A DNA stretch of 64,000 bases, taken from assembly GCA_008638375.1 (NCBI GenBank), contig CM018046.1, positions 41,665,706 to 41,729,705 on the forward strand, in the 5' to 3' direction. Origin of the DNA: Nyssa sinensis. Lineage: Eukaryota; Streptophyta; Magnoliopsida; Cornales; Nyssaceae. Of the stretch, positions 43,539-55,724 are shown one piece after another. The stretch's first letter is position 1; each line of letters begins with the position of its first letter. The translations under genes were made by a program, and so were the position numbers. The notes under the pieces are model-generated. The model was given only the letters and a program-made list of their open reading frames with translations. It had not been told where the DNA came from and made no database searches.

Positions 43539-45480
43539 GTACAAGCTCTGGCCAAGTATTCATTTTTATTTGGTACAAAAAAGTCAAATGTTGTTTAGGT
43601 TCTGTAAAGATCGAGGAAAAAAAATGAGATAGAATAAATTTGTCATTTTTGGGTAGGCGTGAAAAGAGGTTCTTGGAATAAAAGACACGTAAAAGTGTAA
43701 AATTACCAAAATACCCTAAGCATAGAAAATTCAAAGTAAAGGCCGAATAGATTCTACAAGAGAGCCAATCTGATATAATTGATTATGAAAATTGAGGGTC
43801 GAAATAAGACTCCGAAACAGTTAGAGTATAAAATAGAAAATGGCCGATGTGTCCCGGTAAACGAAACAGATAACAAATGAGATCCAAAAGACTAAAAAAC
43901 TCATATACAAGACCCAATAATAAACTAAAAAATGACGAATGCGTCCTTATGACTTAATAAGCTTACTAGAAGTATAATGATGAAATAGATACTGATTCAA
44001 TGTGCTATATATTTCTAATCCATGATTATAGGACCATTCAAATGACGGGAAATGAGAAAGAGAACTATGGAAAAGCTATTGGGATAGCTAGATGGAAATG
44101 CAATGTTAAAAATGCAAGGTAAGTAATAACCGATCTCTGCATGTAGTGCATTCCCAGCCATGTTACAGTTCTTCTATATGCATTTGTACTCTTTATTATC
44201 ATTTCAGACCCTTATGATTCCACTATGTGATATTGCTTCTCAGTAGAATAGTTTAGCCATGATGTTATATCTTACTCTTGATTTTCATGTCTATTGATGA
44301 TGTTATATATTGATCATGAGATTCCGTACATTTGTGCAAATGACCATTCTGTAAACTTGTATGTAGGGCTAAGAGGGGCCAGATGATGTTGTTCTCGACA
44401 GCCCGGTAACATAGCCGTAAAAAGCTATAGTTATATTTTGTTGCCTTGAACCAGTTATGCTCCACATTCTTCTCCGTGGAGGTAGCATGATCTTGATATT
44501 TTTATCAGAGCCGGATTTGTGCTCCGTCACAATTCCATCTGGATTCGTAGTATGTCCCGAGTATGGGGACCAGCTTTATATTATTGACCCAGGTATGCGG
44601 TCCTGTCTCGAGTATGGAGACCAGTTTTACATGATTGAACTCAATGCTTATGCACACAGGGGGTAGCCGGGCCCCGTAGTTTATAGCATCCATCAGATTT
44701 GACATCACTATCGTTATTGAGACTCATAGTATGATCATGTTCTTGTATGAATGATCAGGCAGTCGTACAGCTTTATTTGAGTACGTTCTATGACTATGTA
44801 TCGGACAGCTTTGACTGTAGTATATGATGTTGTCCTTCAGACTAGATATTCGTGATTATCAGTTATATTCCTGATTATTGTTATTCATCGATGAGCCATG
44901 ATTGTTGCTTTAATTACTATTATATTTCTAATCATTGAATTTACGAGCTATGATTATTGCTTGAGTATCATCTATATCCCTGATCATTGATCTTCATTGA
45001 TGAGCTATGATTGTTATATGATATTGACTGACTATCATATCCGTATTATTTAGTTTCTTCCATATCTTGTACACATGGCAGAGTAGGGGACTTACTTACT
45101 GAGCTTAGTTTAGCTCATCCCAAATTTACATGTTGTTTTTAGGGACTGGTACAGAGGACAAATAGTAGGAGCGCGCAGCGAAAGATTGGACATTTTGACA
45201 CATAAAGGTAATAGTAGTACAGTCTTATAGCACTCCTGTGTATTCACGTCCTGGGAATGAGATGATGATTAGAAATTTTTCAGACCATACTTTTATATTA
45301 ACAGACTAGTATGAACATGTGACATTTTTACTTTATTATTTTCTGCTATGTTACATGTTAGTTGTACTCATGGTAGTGTAACAGGATGAGTAGTCCGGTT
45401 CGGCGAAAGAGCCGGGTCGGATGGTTGCGATCCATTAATCCTTTATCTGTAAAGGGTGGGTTGCAGGTTGTGACATTTCT

Positions 45481-46270
45481 TATTCACTTAAACCCCTCCC
45501 TTTAGTCTAGTTCGGCATGTAAACACAAGTGTACCTCTTATGTAGATAATTGCTTGGTTCACATGGTATCATTAAGTTCTCTTTTTGGTTTGTTCACTCC
45601 CAAATGTTTCTCAGCTTCTATAACCAGTTTTGGCTTTTGAAATTGTTATTCTAGTCCAGAAATTTTATAGGCTGTCTACTCTGTTTTTACACTAAACCTT
45701 TATTAAGAAACTAAAGTCATTTGAGGCTATCTCTGTCTAAGGTGCTTTTCGGGCCACCCTCCAAAAACTTCAGATGAGGGATCAAACTGCCAAGTTTACT
45801 GCTATATGAAGTTCTTTTATGTAACGGAAAAAGAAAGGAAATTTTTTTTAACATGAACAAAATTCAGGTGGAAGTCATCATATAATACGTTCCATATAAA
45901 TTTAATTGATAAGAAATTTGAATTCCTCCCCAAGAACAGGAAAAGGAATAGAAAAGGCTTAAATTCTTTAGTAAATTCAATTGGATAAGAAAATTCATCT
46001 GCTCATACGGTCGCTATTGAGAATTTCATTATGCAGAAACAGAGACGGGAAATAAGACTCTGATATGAATAAACAATATTCACTAATGATTTTTCTGCAT
46101 CCAATAAAACTATATCACAAATAATATAATTTAATATATGAAGCTATTCTTTGGTAGAGATAACAACATCCAAGACCAAATGACTGGAATAGAAAAGAAT
46201 ACAAAAAGATAGTGTATTGCATAATTTTGTACACACACACACATATATAATTTTTTTTCTTTTTGTGGGA
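45481..46270 (+). repeat. Block M, copy B, right part
   Basis: Continues collinear with 15960-16780 after the solo LTR and leads into F2-psi. Noncoding. Confidence 0.8.
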
Positions 46271-46284
46271 TCACCTGGATACTT

Positions 46285-46837
46285 CTACTCATCAATCACT
46301 ACTGTGAAGTCCTGTTCCAAAGTTGGCTGCAGGTGATTTCCTTCAATTTCAACCATTTCAATTTCGGTTTGAGGTGGAGAAGGTGGTTGTTCTGCGTTTT
46401 CTTGCTGCTGGGTGAACCAAATGATGTAGAGAGTAGGAATGGTTTGTAGGTTGTTATAAAACCAAAAAATAAAGCGCTTAAGCATATTGGAAAGGGAACA
46501 ATACAAAGGAGAGCTGCGAAAGCCTACAATGATGAAATAGGCAATCAAGAAATGTGACCATGGCAGAAAGATTGAGCACAGCAATAAAATTAGCCACTGG
46601 CACAGAGAAGTCTCCTGCCTGCAAGCGAATTGCGTCAGCAGCAACGGCAACACAGACACAAATTTTGATGGAAATGAAGAGGAAGATGAAGATTACAATG
46701 GCGATAACAAGTAAGAAGGCTGTCTTCACACTGGGTTGAAATGTGCTCAGAGGATCACGATCAAGGAGTAGGAAGATGAAGCAGAGGCTAATAAGAGGAG
46801 GGACTGCATATCTCAGGTCGATATTGGCCTTCATCAT
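46285..46837 (-). pseudogene. F2-psi: frameshifted copy of F2
   Basis: The ATG at 46837 (MMKANIDLRYAVPP) opens a frame nearly the same as F2 through LQAGDFSVPVA. One extra T in the plus strand at about 46590 (AAAATTAGCC against AAAATAGCC in F2) then shifts it. The remainder of the protein, through FLPWSHF, WFTQQQEN and the ending DFTVVIDE, is open in the neighbouring frame to 46285. All other differences are small, so this single insertion is the main damage. The 5' leader has a (GA)n run ending in an unbroken run of 15 G on the plus strand. Confidence 0.87.
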
Positions 46838-46865
46838 CTTCTGTGTGTCTGGAGTATAATGCACC

Positions 46866-46929
<64 letters not shown>

Positions 46930-46933
46930 GGGG
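46866..46933 (+). repeat. (GA)n followed by G15
   Basis: GA dinucleotides from 46866 to 46918, then 15 consecutive G to 46933, in the leader or promoter of F2-psi. F2 at the same place has only the GA run (17377-17425). Confidence 0.9.
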
Positions 46934-46969
46934 TTGGAATTGGATTGCTTTACGTGTGTAGTTCATATA

Positions 46970-47418
46970 TATATTGGTGAGGGGTCCATTTGGTCAGGTG
47001 ATGAAAAAGTATGTTCCAAAGTAGAGAGAAGGGTCATAGAGTTAAAAGATTCAAGATAAAATGGTCAGAGGTTCAACAGTTCTCACACCCCAATGTGCCT
47101 ATGGTTTGATTTCATTACTTCCTTGTCACGTAGAATAGACAAGGATTTTATTTAGTCAACTAAATATTAAAGTCTAGGCAATGAAAAGTGGATATGATTT
47201 AAAAATTGATAGGCTCAATGTGCTGCAATCTAGAGACTGAAACTATAGAAAGAGTTCAAGGGTTAAAGGTTCAAGAAAAGGTTAGGTGGTTAACGGAATT
47301 CAACATTGAGAAGGAGAAAAGAGTTGCTATCATGGGGACAATGCTAAGAAATTCCCCTACCCAAACAAATCCAATAGTTCATTGCAAAGCAGAGCAGCAG
47401 CATAATCTGAACGATAGA

Positions 47419-47458
<40 letters not shown>

Positions 47459-50037
47459 AGTAAATATAGAAGGGTCAGTTAGAACATAATTTACTTCAAA
47501 ACTTCTACGAGAGATAATACGAAGGAATTAAATACATTAATTTTTTTTTAAAGTAACACAAAATTTACTCAACCGTGATACAAAAAAATTGCATTCTTCC
47601 TCTAATATAATAAAGAATCTTATTTTGAATACAAAATTAATATATATTTTAGATCAAATTCACCAATTTGAAATTAGTTCAGATTTGAAAAGCTAAAAAT
47701 CTCGTAACTCAAAAACAAACATTTTTATTTTTAGGATAACAAATATATACTCCATTAAAAGATATGTGTTTTTAGGCTGAAGGCTAAAAAAGGATAAACT
47801 AAATATGGACTTTGAGTTGGAAGTTTAGGCGACTAAAGCAAAGAACACATAATGGGCATTCAAGAATGCTCATTTTAATTTTTTTATTTTTTATATTTGT
47901 TTGGACATGTCTATTACATAGAATAGGTATTTCATTAAAAATTATTTCAAACATTCTTTTATCCTAAATGAGTAATTCTTATTCTATTTCATGTTATTTT
48001 CATTACATTTCTTATTTCATTTCATTCCATTCCATTCCATTCCATTCCATTTCTGCATACTAAATATAACCTTAGAGAATTTTTAATGATTACTCAAATT
48101 CATATTCAAATTTCAATTTGAGTAAAAATCATCAAATATAGCCCTACAATGGTTTACTCAAATTTATACAAAATCCATTTTTACTCAAATATGCAAAGTA
48201 TTGCTCATTTACTTAAATCATGGCTTATAGCTAAAATTTGAAACTTTTGGAGCAAAATATGAATTATTTTGGGACATAATGTAATTTTTTTAAATGATTT
48301 GAGTAAAATTATTTGTGACTTTTCAGAGCACTTCTTATCAAATGAGATTTTTACACAAATTTGAGTAATCATCAGAGATGATTTTATCGGACAAAACTTC
48401 TAACGTGTTTAACAAAATCTTAAAAAGAAATTAATGATAAATTAATACTAATACGTGTTCACATTTTTTCATATCTGTTCTTTTTTTCTTTTTTTTTTTA
48501 TTTGTAGAATCAAATGATGTTCAAATTAGTTAACTAGTTTTTCTTCGAAGATTCAACAATGATTAGGGTCTCAACCGATCAAGAGGACATAACCACTTTG
48601 TTGGGTAACTTTTTAGTTTTTCAATGATAATTTGTTTTAAGTCTTTTGGTTTAGTTGTTTAATGTTTAATTTAATAGTACCATCGTACTATGTTTTGAAA
48701 ATTATCTTGATAATCATTTTCTCTTATTTTTTTGCCCACGTGCTGCTTTCTTTCAGGAATTAGCTGTCTCCAAGGGTTGGTTTGGTCCACTTGTCAATCT
48801 TAATCCAATGGCTGAAGTCGACGGACACAATCTTAATCCAACGGATGACATTATTCCGAACGATTGGGGCCCATCATGTACTTTTTCTTTGGACGGACAC
48901 TGAAAGGCGTCATTGTTAACGGCCATTAGGGAGAAGATTCCATTGAACAAAAGACACGACCCGAGTGTTTACGTCTTCAGAATTTGGTGGATTGATTGAG
49001 AGCCAGATTTTGGTAGGATCGATGGGACCTCATTTAATCCGAAACGGATGACACGTATGATTCACACTAGTTATCTAAAATTTGAACAGACACTTGATAT
49101 ATAAGGGGAAAAAAAATTTTTAATGAATCCGATACACTATGCCTTTGGGCGTCGAATAAATATTTGATGTTTTTTTATTGAATTAAATATTTATATTTTA
49201 TAAATTATTTATATCTGATTTATATGAGATATAACTTATCTTAAGATAATAATGATATTAGAGTTATTTTATTTTACTGAAATAAAAATACAACGTTATA
49301 TCATCAAAAAGATATTACAACACTATAATATAAAAAAACGAATGCGTCGAAGAGTCATGTTAAAAAATCAATTTTTCTTTTATTTATTGTTCAAATCTTT
49401 TGATATATTTCAAATTTTTTAATATATTTTTTGTCTTAATAAATTGACTATTATATATATATATATATGTACGTATGTGATAATTGATTTGAATGATTCT
49501 TAGAAATACAAATCATAATTTTTTTTGAGTCACTATGAAAGTAAGAGATTATTATATTTTGAATAATGTTTACACAATCATATTCTAAAATATTGTGATT
49601 ACGGTTATTAGATTTTGTAATTGATTTTTAAATAAAATTTTAATTTTAGATACCTCGTATGCATATATATTTTTTTTAAAATGACTATTGTAAAATAATT
49701 TTTGAAGACTGAACTTTATATTCGGTAAACACCTAAACATAAGAATGAGATATAACAACATATTCACCCTTTTATCCAGTTTAGTTCCAAATACTAGATT
49801 GGAAGATTCAATATCCTACAAGATTTTATATCTTATCCGATCTAAGTATATCTTATCAAATCCCACATTTTTATCTGGTGATCCAAACGAGGCCCATATA
49901 TTAGTATATCCTTCAAATAATATCATATCATGTCCTTTATTTTTATTTTTTTTAATGGACCCTAAAACATAAAGTAAAATATTATTAAAAAAGCACACTG
50001 ACACATTGTACTCAGACCGAATAAAGAACAACTCATA

Positions 50038-50088
<51 letters not shown>

Positions 50089-50335
50089 CAATTTAAATAT
50101 TGAGTAATGGTACATTTCATAAATTTGTATTCCAAATTTCTATGTCAAATAATGTAACACTAATACGATAGAATTACAGTAATTACATAATTTAAAGTAC
50201 TACTACTAAAATAGTCACATTTTAATATTATATTATTTGTAATATAAATTTGAAAAATGTAACATTAATAATAAATATTTCCCTTTTGGGTAGAACAAAC
50301 CAGCAAGACTTACTCTGCTGGCAGTTCAATAATTA
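46970..50335. other. Gene-free duplicated flank of F2-psi (unit B)
   Basis: Collinear with 17501-20794. It contains (TA)n at 47425-47456, an ATTCC pentanucleotide run at 48019-48051 absent from unit A, the better-conserved segment at 48735-49110 and GA runs at 50041-50087. No ORF is supported. Confidence 0.65.
48735..49110. other. Better-conserved noncoding segment, copy 2 of 3
   Basis: Counterpart of 19190-19560 with CCACGTGCTGCTTTCTTTC, CATTATTCCGAACGATTGGG and TTTACGTCTTCAGAATTTGG. Confidence 0.45.
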
Positions 50336-50340
50336 AAATG

Positions 50341-52325
50341 CATCCTTACTCTAATATAATAAAGAATCTTATTTTGAATATAAAATTATAAAAATAATAT
50401 ATATTTTAGATCAAATTCACCAATTTGAAATTAGTTCAGATTTGAAAAACTAAAAATCTTATAATTTAAAAACAAATACTTTTACTTTTAGGGTAACAAA
50501 TATATTCTATATTAAAAGATATGTTTTTAGGCTTAAGGCTAAAAAAGGATTAAACCAATATGGACTTTGAGTTGGAAGTTTAGGTGACTAAAGCGAAGAA
50601 CATGTAACGGGCATTCATGAATGTTTTTTTTAATTTTCGTTTGGTATAATTAAAATGTTTATTACATAAAATAGACATTTCATTAAAAATTTATTTTAAA
50701 CATTCTTTTATCCCAGATGAGTAATTTTTATTTTATTTCATGTCATTTTCATTCCATTTCTTATTTCATTCAATTCTTGCATACTAAATATGATTTTATA
50801 GTATTTTTTATGGTTATCCAAATCCATATTTAAATTTAAATTTGAGTAAAAATTATCAAATATAGTCCTACAATGGTTTACTCAAATTAATACAAAATTC
50901 ATTTTTACTCAAATATGCAAAGTATTGCTCATTTACTTAAATCATGGTTTACAGCTAAATTTAAAATTTTTAGGAGCAAAATATGAACAATTTTGAGACA
51001 TAATATAAATTTTTTTTCAATGATTTGAGTAAAATTATACATGAGTATTAAAAAATTTCATATCAAATGAAATTTTTACTCAAATTTAAATAACCATCGA
51101 AGGTGATCTTACAGGACAATACTTCTAACTTGTTTAACAAATCTTCAAAAAAATTAATGGCGAATTAGTACTAATACGTTTTCACATTTTTTCATATATG
51201 TTCTTTTTTCCCTTTTTTTTCCTTTATAGAATGAAATGATGTTCAAACTAGTTAACTGGTTTTTCTCCTAAGAATCAACAATGATTAGCTGTCTCCAAGT
51301 GTTGGTTTGGTCCCCTTGTCAATCTTAATCCAATGGATGAAGTCGACCGACACAATCTTAATCCAACGGATGACATTATTCCGAACGACTGGGGACACAA
51401 CCCGAGTGTTTACGTCTTCAGAATTTGGTGGATTGATTGAAACCAAGAGTTTGGCAGGGTCGGTGGGAGGATGACATGTATGACTCACACTAGTTTTCTA
51501 AAATATATAACGGCGAAAATTTTTTATTAATGAATCCGATACACTATGCCCGTAGGCGTGAAATAAGATAGTTGGATGGGATTAATATTATTTTATCTTA
51601 TATTTGATGATTTTTATTAGATTGAATATTTATATTTTATAAATTATTTATCTCTGTGCGAGATACAACTTAGCTTAAGATAGTAATGGTATTAGAGTTA
51701 TTTCATTCTATTGAAATAAAAATACAACGTTACGTCATTAAAAAAAAATTACAACAATTGCAATATCAAGAAACGAAGATGTCGAAGAGTGAAGTTAAAA
51801 AATTAATTTTTTTTTATTCATTATTCAAATTTTTTTGATATGTTCTAAATTTTTAATTATATTTTCGTTTTAATACATTGACTATTATATATATATATAT
51901 TATTTTTATATATATACAATATATTACTAGTGTTATATATATTGCTAATATATATATATATAAAAGATATATATTAGTATATATATATATATATGCACGC
52001 ATATGATTATTAATTTGGATAAGTTTTAGAAATACAGACCATGATTTTTTTTAGTTACTTTGAAAGTAAGAAACTATTATATTTTGAATGATGTTTACAC
52101 ACTCATACTCTAAAATTTTGTGATTACAATTATTAGATTTTGCAATTGATTTGTGAATAAAATTTTAATTTTACATATCTCGTATGCATATATTTAAAAA
52201 AAAAGAATAACCACCATAAAAATAATTTTTAAAGACCGAACTTTATATTCGAATCTTATATCCGGTAGACACTCAAATATAAAAATGAGATATAACAACA
52301 TATCCAGCCTTTTATCCAGTTTAAT
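50341..52325. repeat. Local tandem duplication in unit B (copy D)
   Basis: From CATCCTTACTCTAATATAAT onward this repeats the sequence of 47590-49780 (and of 18086-20270) a second time. The junction is at AAAATG (50335-50340), a phrase present at both original end points (near 18080 and 20789 in unit A), so the duplication arose at a six-base microhomology. It contains a shortened copy of the better-conserved segment (51285-51520). It ends where the Gypsy LTR begins. Confidence 0.75.
51880..52010. repeat. TA-rich microsatellite cluster
   Basis: Several TATATATA runs with short interruptions. The matching place in unit A (about 19895-19915) has only one short run, so it has expanded here. Confidence 0.75.
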
Positions 52326-55300
52326 TGTAATACCCTGACCCAAAATGTAACCGAGCAAACACTGTAAACCCGAACGGTTAGAGTTTGTTTTATACTATTA
52401 AATGAATTGAATGGTTTTAGCATGTGACCAATCTCCAATGTACAGACAATGCTCAGGCGATTCTCGAGCAAGCCATGAAGGAACATCGAAGTATGTGTAC
52501 ATGTATGTATACGTATATGCATACATATATGGGTATGTATACATATGTGTATATATGTAATATAAATTTATATATATATATAAATATGTATATATATGTG
52601 TGAATTATTAAATATATATATAGAGATTTATATATATATATATATGACCGTATACATATATATGTGTGTGAGTATATGTGTGTGAGAGTGTGATTATATA
52701 TAATATAAATAAAGGAGAATATATATATATATATATAATATATTTAAGGCAATGATTACATATAACATATATATATATATATAACCTACAAAAAAAAAAT
52801 AATTAAGGCAAAAGTAAATGAAGAGGGTTACGAATCAGAAGAGTAACAAAAAAGAGGAGGGGGGGAGGAAAAGAAAAAGGAAAGAAAAGAGAAAGAGGGG
52901 GGGAGGAAAAGAAAAAGGAAAGAAAAGAGAAAGAGGGGCGTGACAGTTCTTATATATATATATATATGCACCATGTGTGCATTTTACGAAGGGAACCAAC
53001 CATGGGTGCATTTTAGGAAGGAAACCAAAGGGAATTAAGAAGTCTAGAGATTTAGAAAGGAGAAATAGAAAAGGGAGGAGGGAGATACTGCAAGCAAAAG
53101 GTGAGTTCAGAAGTTTTTCTTTGAGTTTTTGATTTCTAAGTTTTTGTAAAAGTTGCATAAAGTTTAGAAAAATTTGCATAATGTTATTCTATAGAGAAAA
53201 TGGAACACATAGGAAGAAACTGCATGTAAAATGGTAAAGAAATGAAGAATATATTGGGGTTCATTGAAAAGTTGATGTTTTAGAAAATTAGAATTTGAAT
53301 GGGTTTTAAGTGTTTAAATTGCCATATAAAGGTTTTAAATTATACTTTAGGGTGTTTAGAAATGAAATTTGGCTTTAACAAGAAGAGAAAAAGAATAAAA
53401 AAATAATAAAAAACTTACAGTCCGGTCACCGGTGCTAGGAGATGGTGACCGGAACTGCACTGTTAAGTTGCCGAAAAAAAAGGGAAGAAGGAAGGGGGTT
53501 CGGGTCACTGGCCTAGGTCGGGTCAGGACCCGCCTAAGCGCACTCACGGACAACCAATGCTACTTCGTTTTGACCTTGGTTATTTGTTTTAAATAGGTGA
53601 AACAATTTTTAGGAAAATGGAAAGAAATGCGCAGCTGAGGGGAATCAAACCCCGAACCGCATGGGCATGAGGCCCTTTATGACGACGGAGTCTGCCATCG
53701 TGCCACTAAGGCACGTGTTGTCATAATCTTACATAAATAATATATATTATAATTATAATTATAATTAATTAAGTTATTTAATTATTTAAATTTTTTATGT
53801 CAAATTAAGTCAAGTGAATAGTGTAAATTTACTATTTTGGACCTTTTGGACCCAATGGTGGAGTTCGTTTTACGAGATGAGACTCCAAAAAATAAAGACA
53901 TGTAAAAGTACCAAATGACCAAAATACCTCTGAGTCAAATATGAGTCAAACGGATTTCGATAAAAATAGATGAATAGTGAATGTTTATTATTTCAAGCAT
54001 TTTGGACTCAACGGTGAAATCCGATTTGTGAAAAGAGGCCTCAAGGAGTAAAGACACATAAAAGTGTAAAATGACCATTTTTTCCTTTTTAGTACAGAAG
54101 TCTAAATTAGAAACCGTGAAAGTCTAAACTGACTTTCTTCAATGTCCCGGGCTCAATAGTAAAGTCTAAATTAGCAAAAGAGATACTTATAGTAATGAGA
54201 TATAAAATTTGATAAATGGCATTAAATTAAGACGTGTTTACTGATATATAGGGAACTCAAAGGGAAAAGAAAAAGTCACAGAATACTGAACTAGAACACA
54301 CTGATAAGGTAAGTAAGCCCCAATCTCTTACATGTGGTTTTTAAAGCCATGTTCATTCTATACTGCCAGATTTGTATTCTTATACGTACCAAATGTTTAT
54401 TGTTTCCACAATGTGATATTGTTCTATCTTATGGACGTGTTTAACTGCTATATCATTGATTGTTATCTTGTACTATGCTTTGAAAGGCCTACTGTTATGT
54501 TTTTACTGAATGAATAATATTCCTATTTTTATACACTTCTTATAGAATCACGAATGATCATGATATATTATGAATGTCGGATTTGTGCTCAGTCACAATA
54601 TCCATCCGATGCTTTCTGAGTTGACAAGACCTACAAGGTCGAGTTCGTGAAAAGACATATGGCAATGATGGTATTTTTACGCATTGAGTTATGATGGCAT
54701 TTTATATACACTTATTGAGGGGGGTATGCCAGGCTCCAAAAGACCGAGGGTCTGCCAAGCCCTGAACAGAGTAATTGCATCACTTATGTTTAACTGATAT
54801 GAATACGTTTATAGGATTCATGGCATTTTATATGTACTTATTGAGGGGGGTATGCCAGGTGCCAAAAGACCGAGGGTCTGCCAAGCCCTGAACAGAGTAA
54901 TTGCATCACTTATGTTTGACTGATATGATAAATTTATAGGATTCATGGCATTTTATATGTACTTATTGAGGGGGGTATGCCAGGCGCCAAAAGACCGAGG
55001 GTCTGCCAAGCCTTGAATAGAGTAAATGCATCACTTATGTTTGATTAATATGATTACATTTATTGGATTCATAAGATGTTGTCATTCCCTAGAAATAATC
55101 TTATGTTGAGAGTTCACTCATTGATTACGATTGATTGTTATCGATTTATTGAAACAGTACATTTATGTTGATTGATTGCTATTGAGATTTCTATGTTCTT
55201 ATTATATCCATTACTCGTGATTGATTATTGTGACCTCTACTGTTCATTGGCCTATTGTGGCATTTTATCATTATTGGCTATCTCGGCATCTTACCCTAGG

Positions 55301-55709
55301 ATTGGCTATCATGTTCACATTCATGAATTCATGTTCTTTCTATGTTAACCTTAACCGGTGTCAGATATGAAAATTTACTTACTGAGTTTTGTTAACTCAC
55401 CCCGACTTACTTATTTTTCAAGAAGGGACGCTGCAAGACCGCAGTAGGAGTACAAAAGCATAGGAGGACATTGTGAGGAATGTATTAGTTATGATGTAAT
55501 TCTCCTATGTATTCACCACCTAAGGGTGATGTTATGTTGGTTTTGACATTGTAAAACCATATTATGTATTTAAGACTTTCAGTTGATTTACTGCTTAAGT
55601 TTTATATTATGCATTGTTGTCATTGATACAAGGAAAGAAAAAGTAGGCACGGGCACAAGGTCGGCCCCGCCATACGAGATCCGCATAAGGTGGGTTTCGA
55701 GTCGTGACA
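52326..55709 (+). mobile_element. 5' LTR of a Gypsy element, 3.4 kb
   Basis: Starts TGTAATACCCTGACCC and ends TTTCGAGTCGTGACA, directly before a primer-binding site, so it is a left LTR. LTRs of this length are known for some plant Gypsy lineages. It contains dense TA/GTATA runs at 52500-52780, a purine-rich tract with a 38 bp tandem pair at 52855-52935, a tRNA-like phrase near 53640 and a 126 bp tandem repeat at 54696-55070. The 60-110 codon frames in it have no known content. Confidence 0.82.
54696..55070 (+). repeat. 126 bp tandem repeat, three copies, in the Gypsy LTR
   Basis: Copies begin at 54696, 54822 and 54947 with GGCATTTTATAT, and each contains GAGGGGGGTATGCCAGG, AAAAGACCGAGGGTCTGCCA and AGCC[CT]TGAA[CT]AGAGTAA. 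The copies are nearly identical, so the expansion is recent compared with the element's age. Confidence 0.9.
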
Positions 55710-55712
55710 GCT

Positions 55713-55724
55713 TGGTATCAGAGC
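55713..55724 (+). other. Primer-binding site, initiator tRNA-Met type
   Basis: TGGTATCAGAGC, three bases after the LTR end. It is the exact complement of the 3' end of plant initiator tRNA-Met and typical of Gypsy and many Copia elements. Confidence 0.92.

Larger units (their letters stand above)
41656..45475 (+). mobile_element. Gypsy-type solo LTR, 3.8 kb, carrying host gene DNA
   Basis: Starts TATAATACCCCGATCC, where the related LTR at 52326 has TGTAATACCCTGACCC, and ends GGTTGTGACA. It is flanked by 5 bp target-site copies. No primer site, polypurine tract or pol motif lies inside, so it is a solo LTR left by recombination. Matches to the LTR at 52326 are seen in the right half (AAGACACGTAAAAGTG, CTTACTGAG[CT]TT, GTAGGAG). 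The middle, roughly 42540-43555, is unlike that LTR and contains an inositol transporter exon. A purine-rich tract at 42190-42480 gives long but meaningless frames on both strands. Confidence 0.75.

Noticed and set aside
44457..44708. Short frames on both strands in the solo LTR around two CGAGTATGG[GA]GACCAG repeats
   Set aside because: They arise from a short duplicated LTR phrase, and there is no protein family match.
53356..53553. Minus-strand frame with RPRPVTRTPFLLPF
   Set aside because: Low-complexity frame in the Gypsy LTR with no supporting start or homologue.
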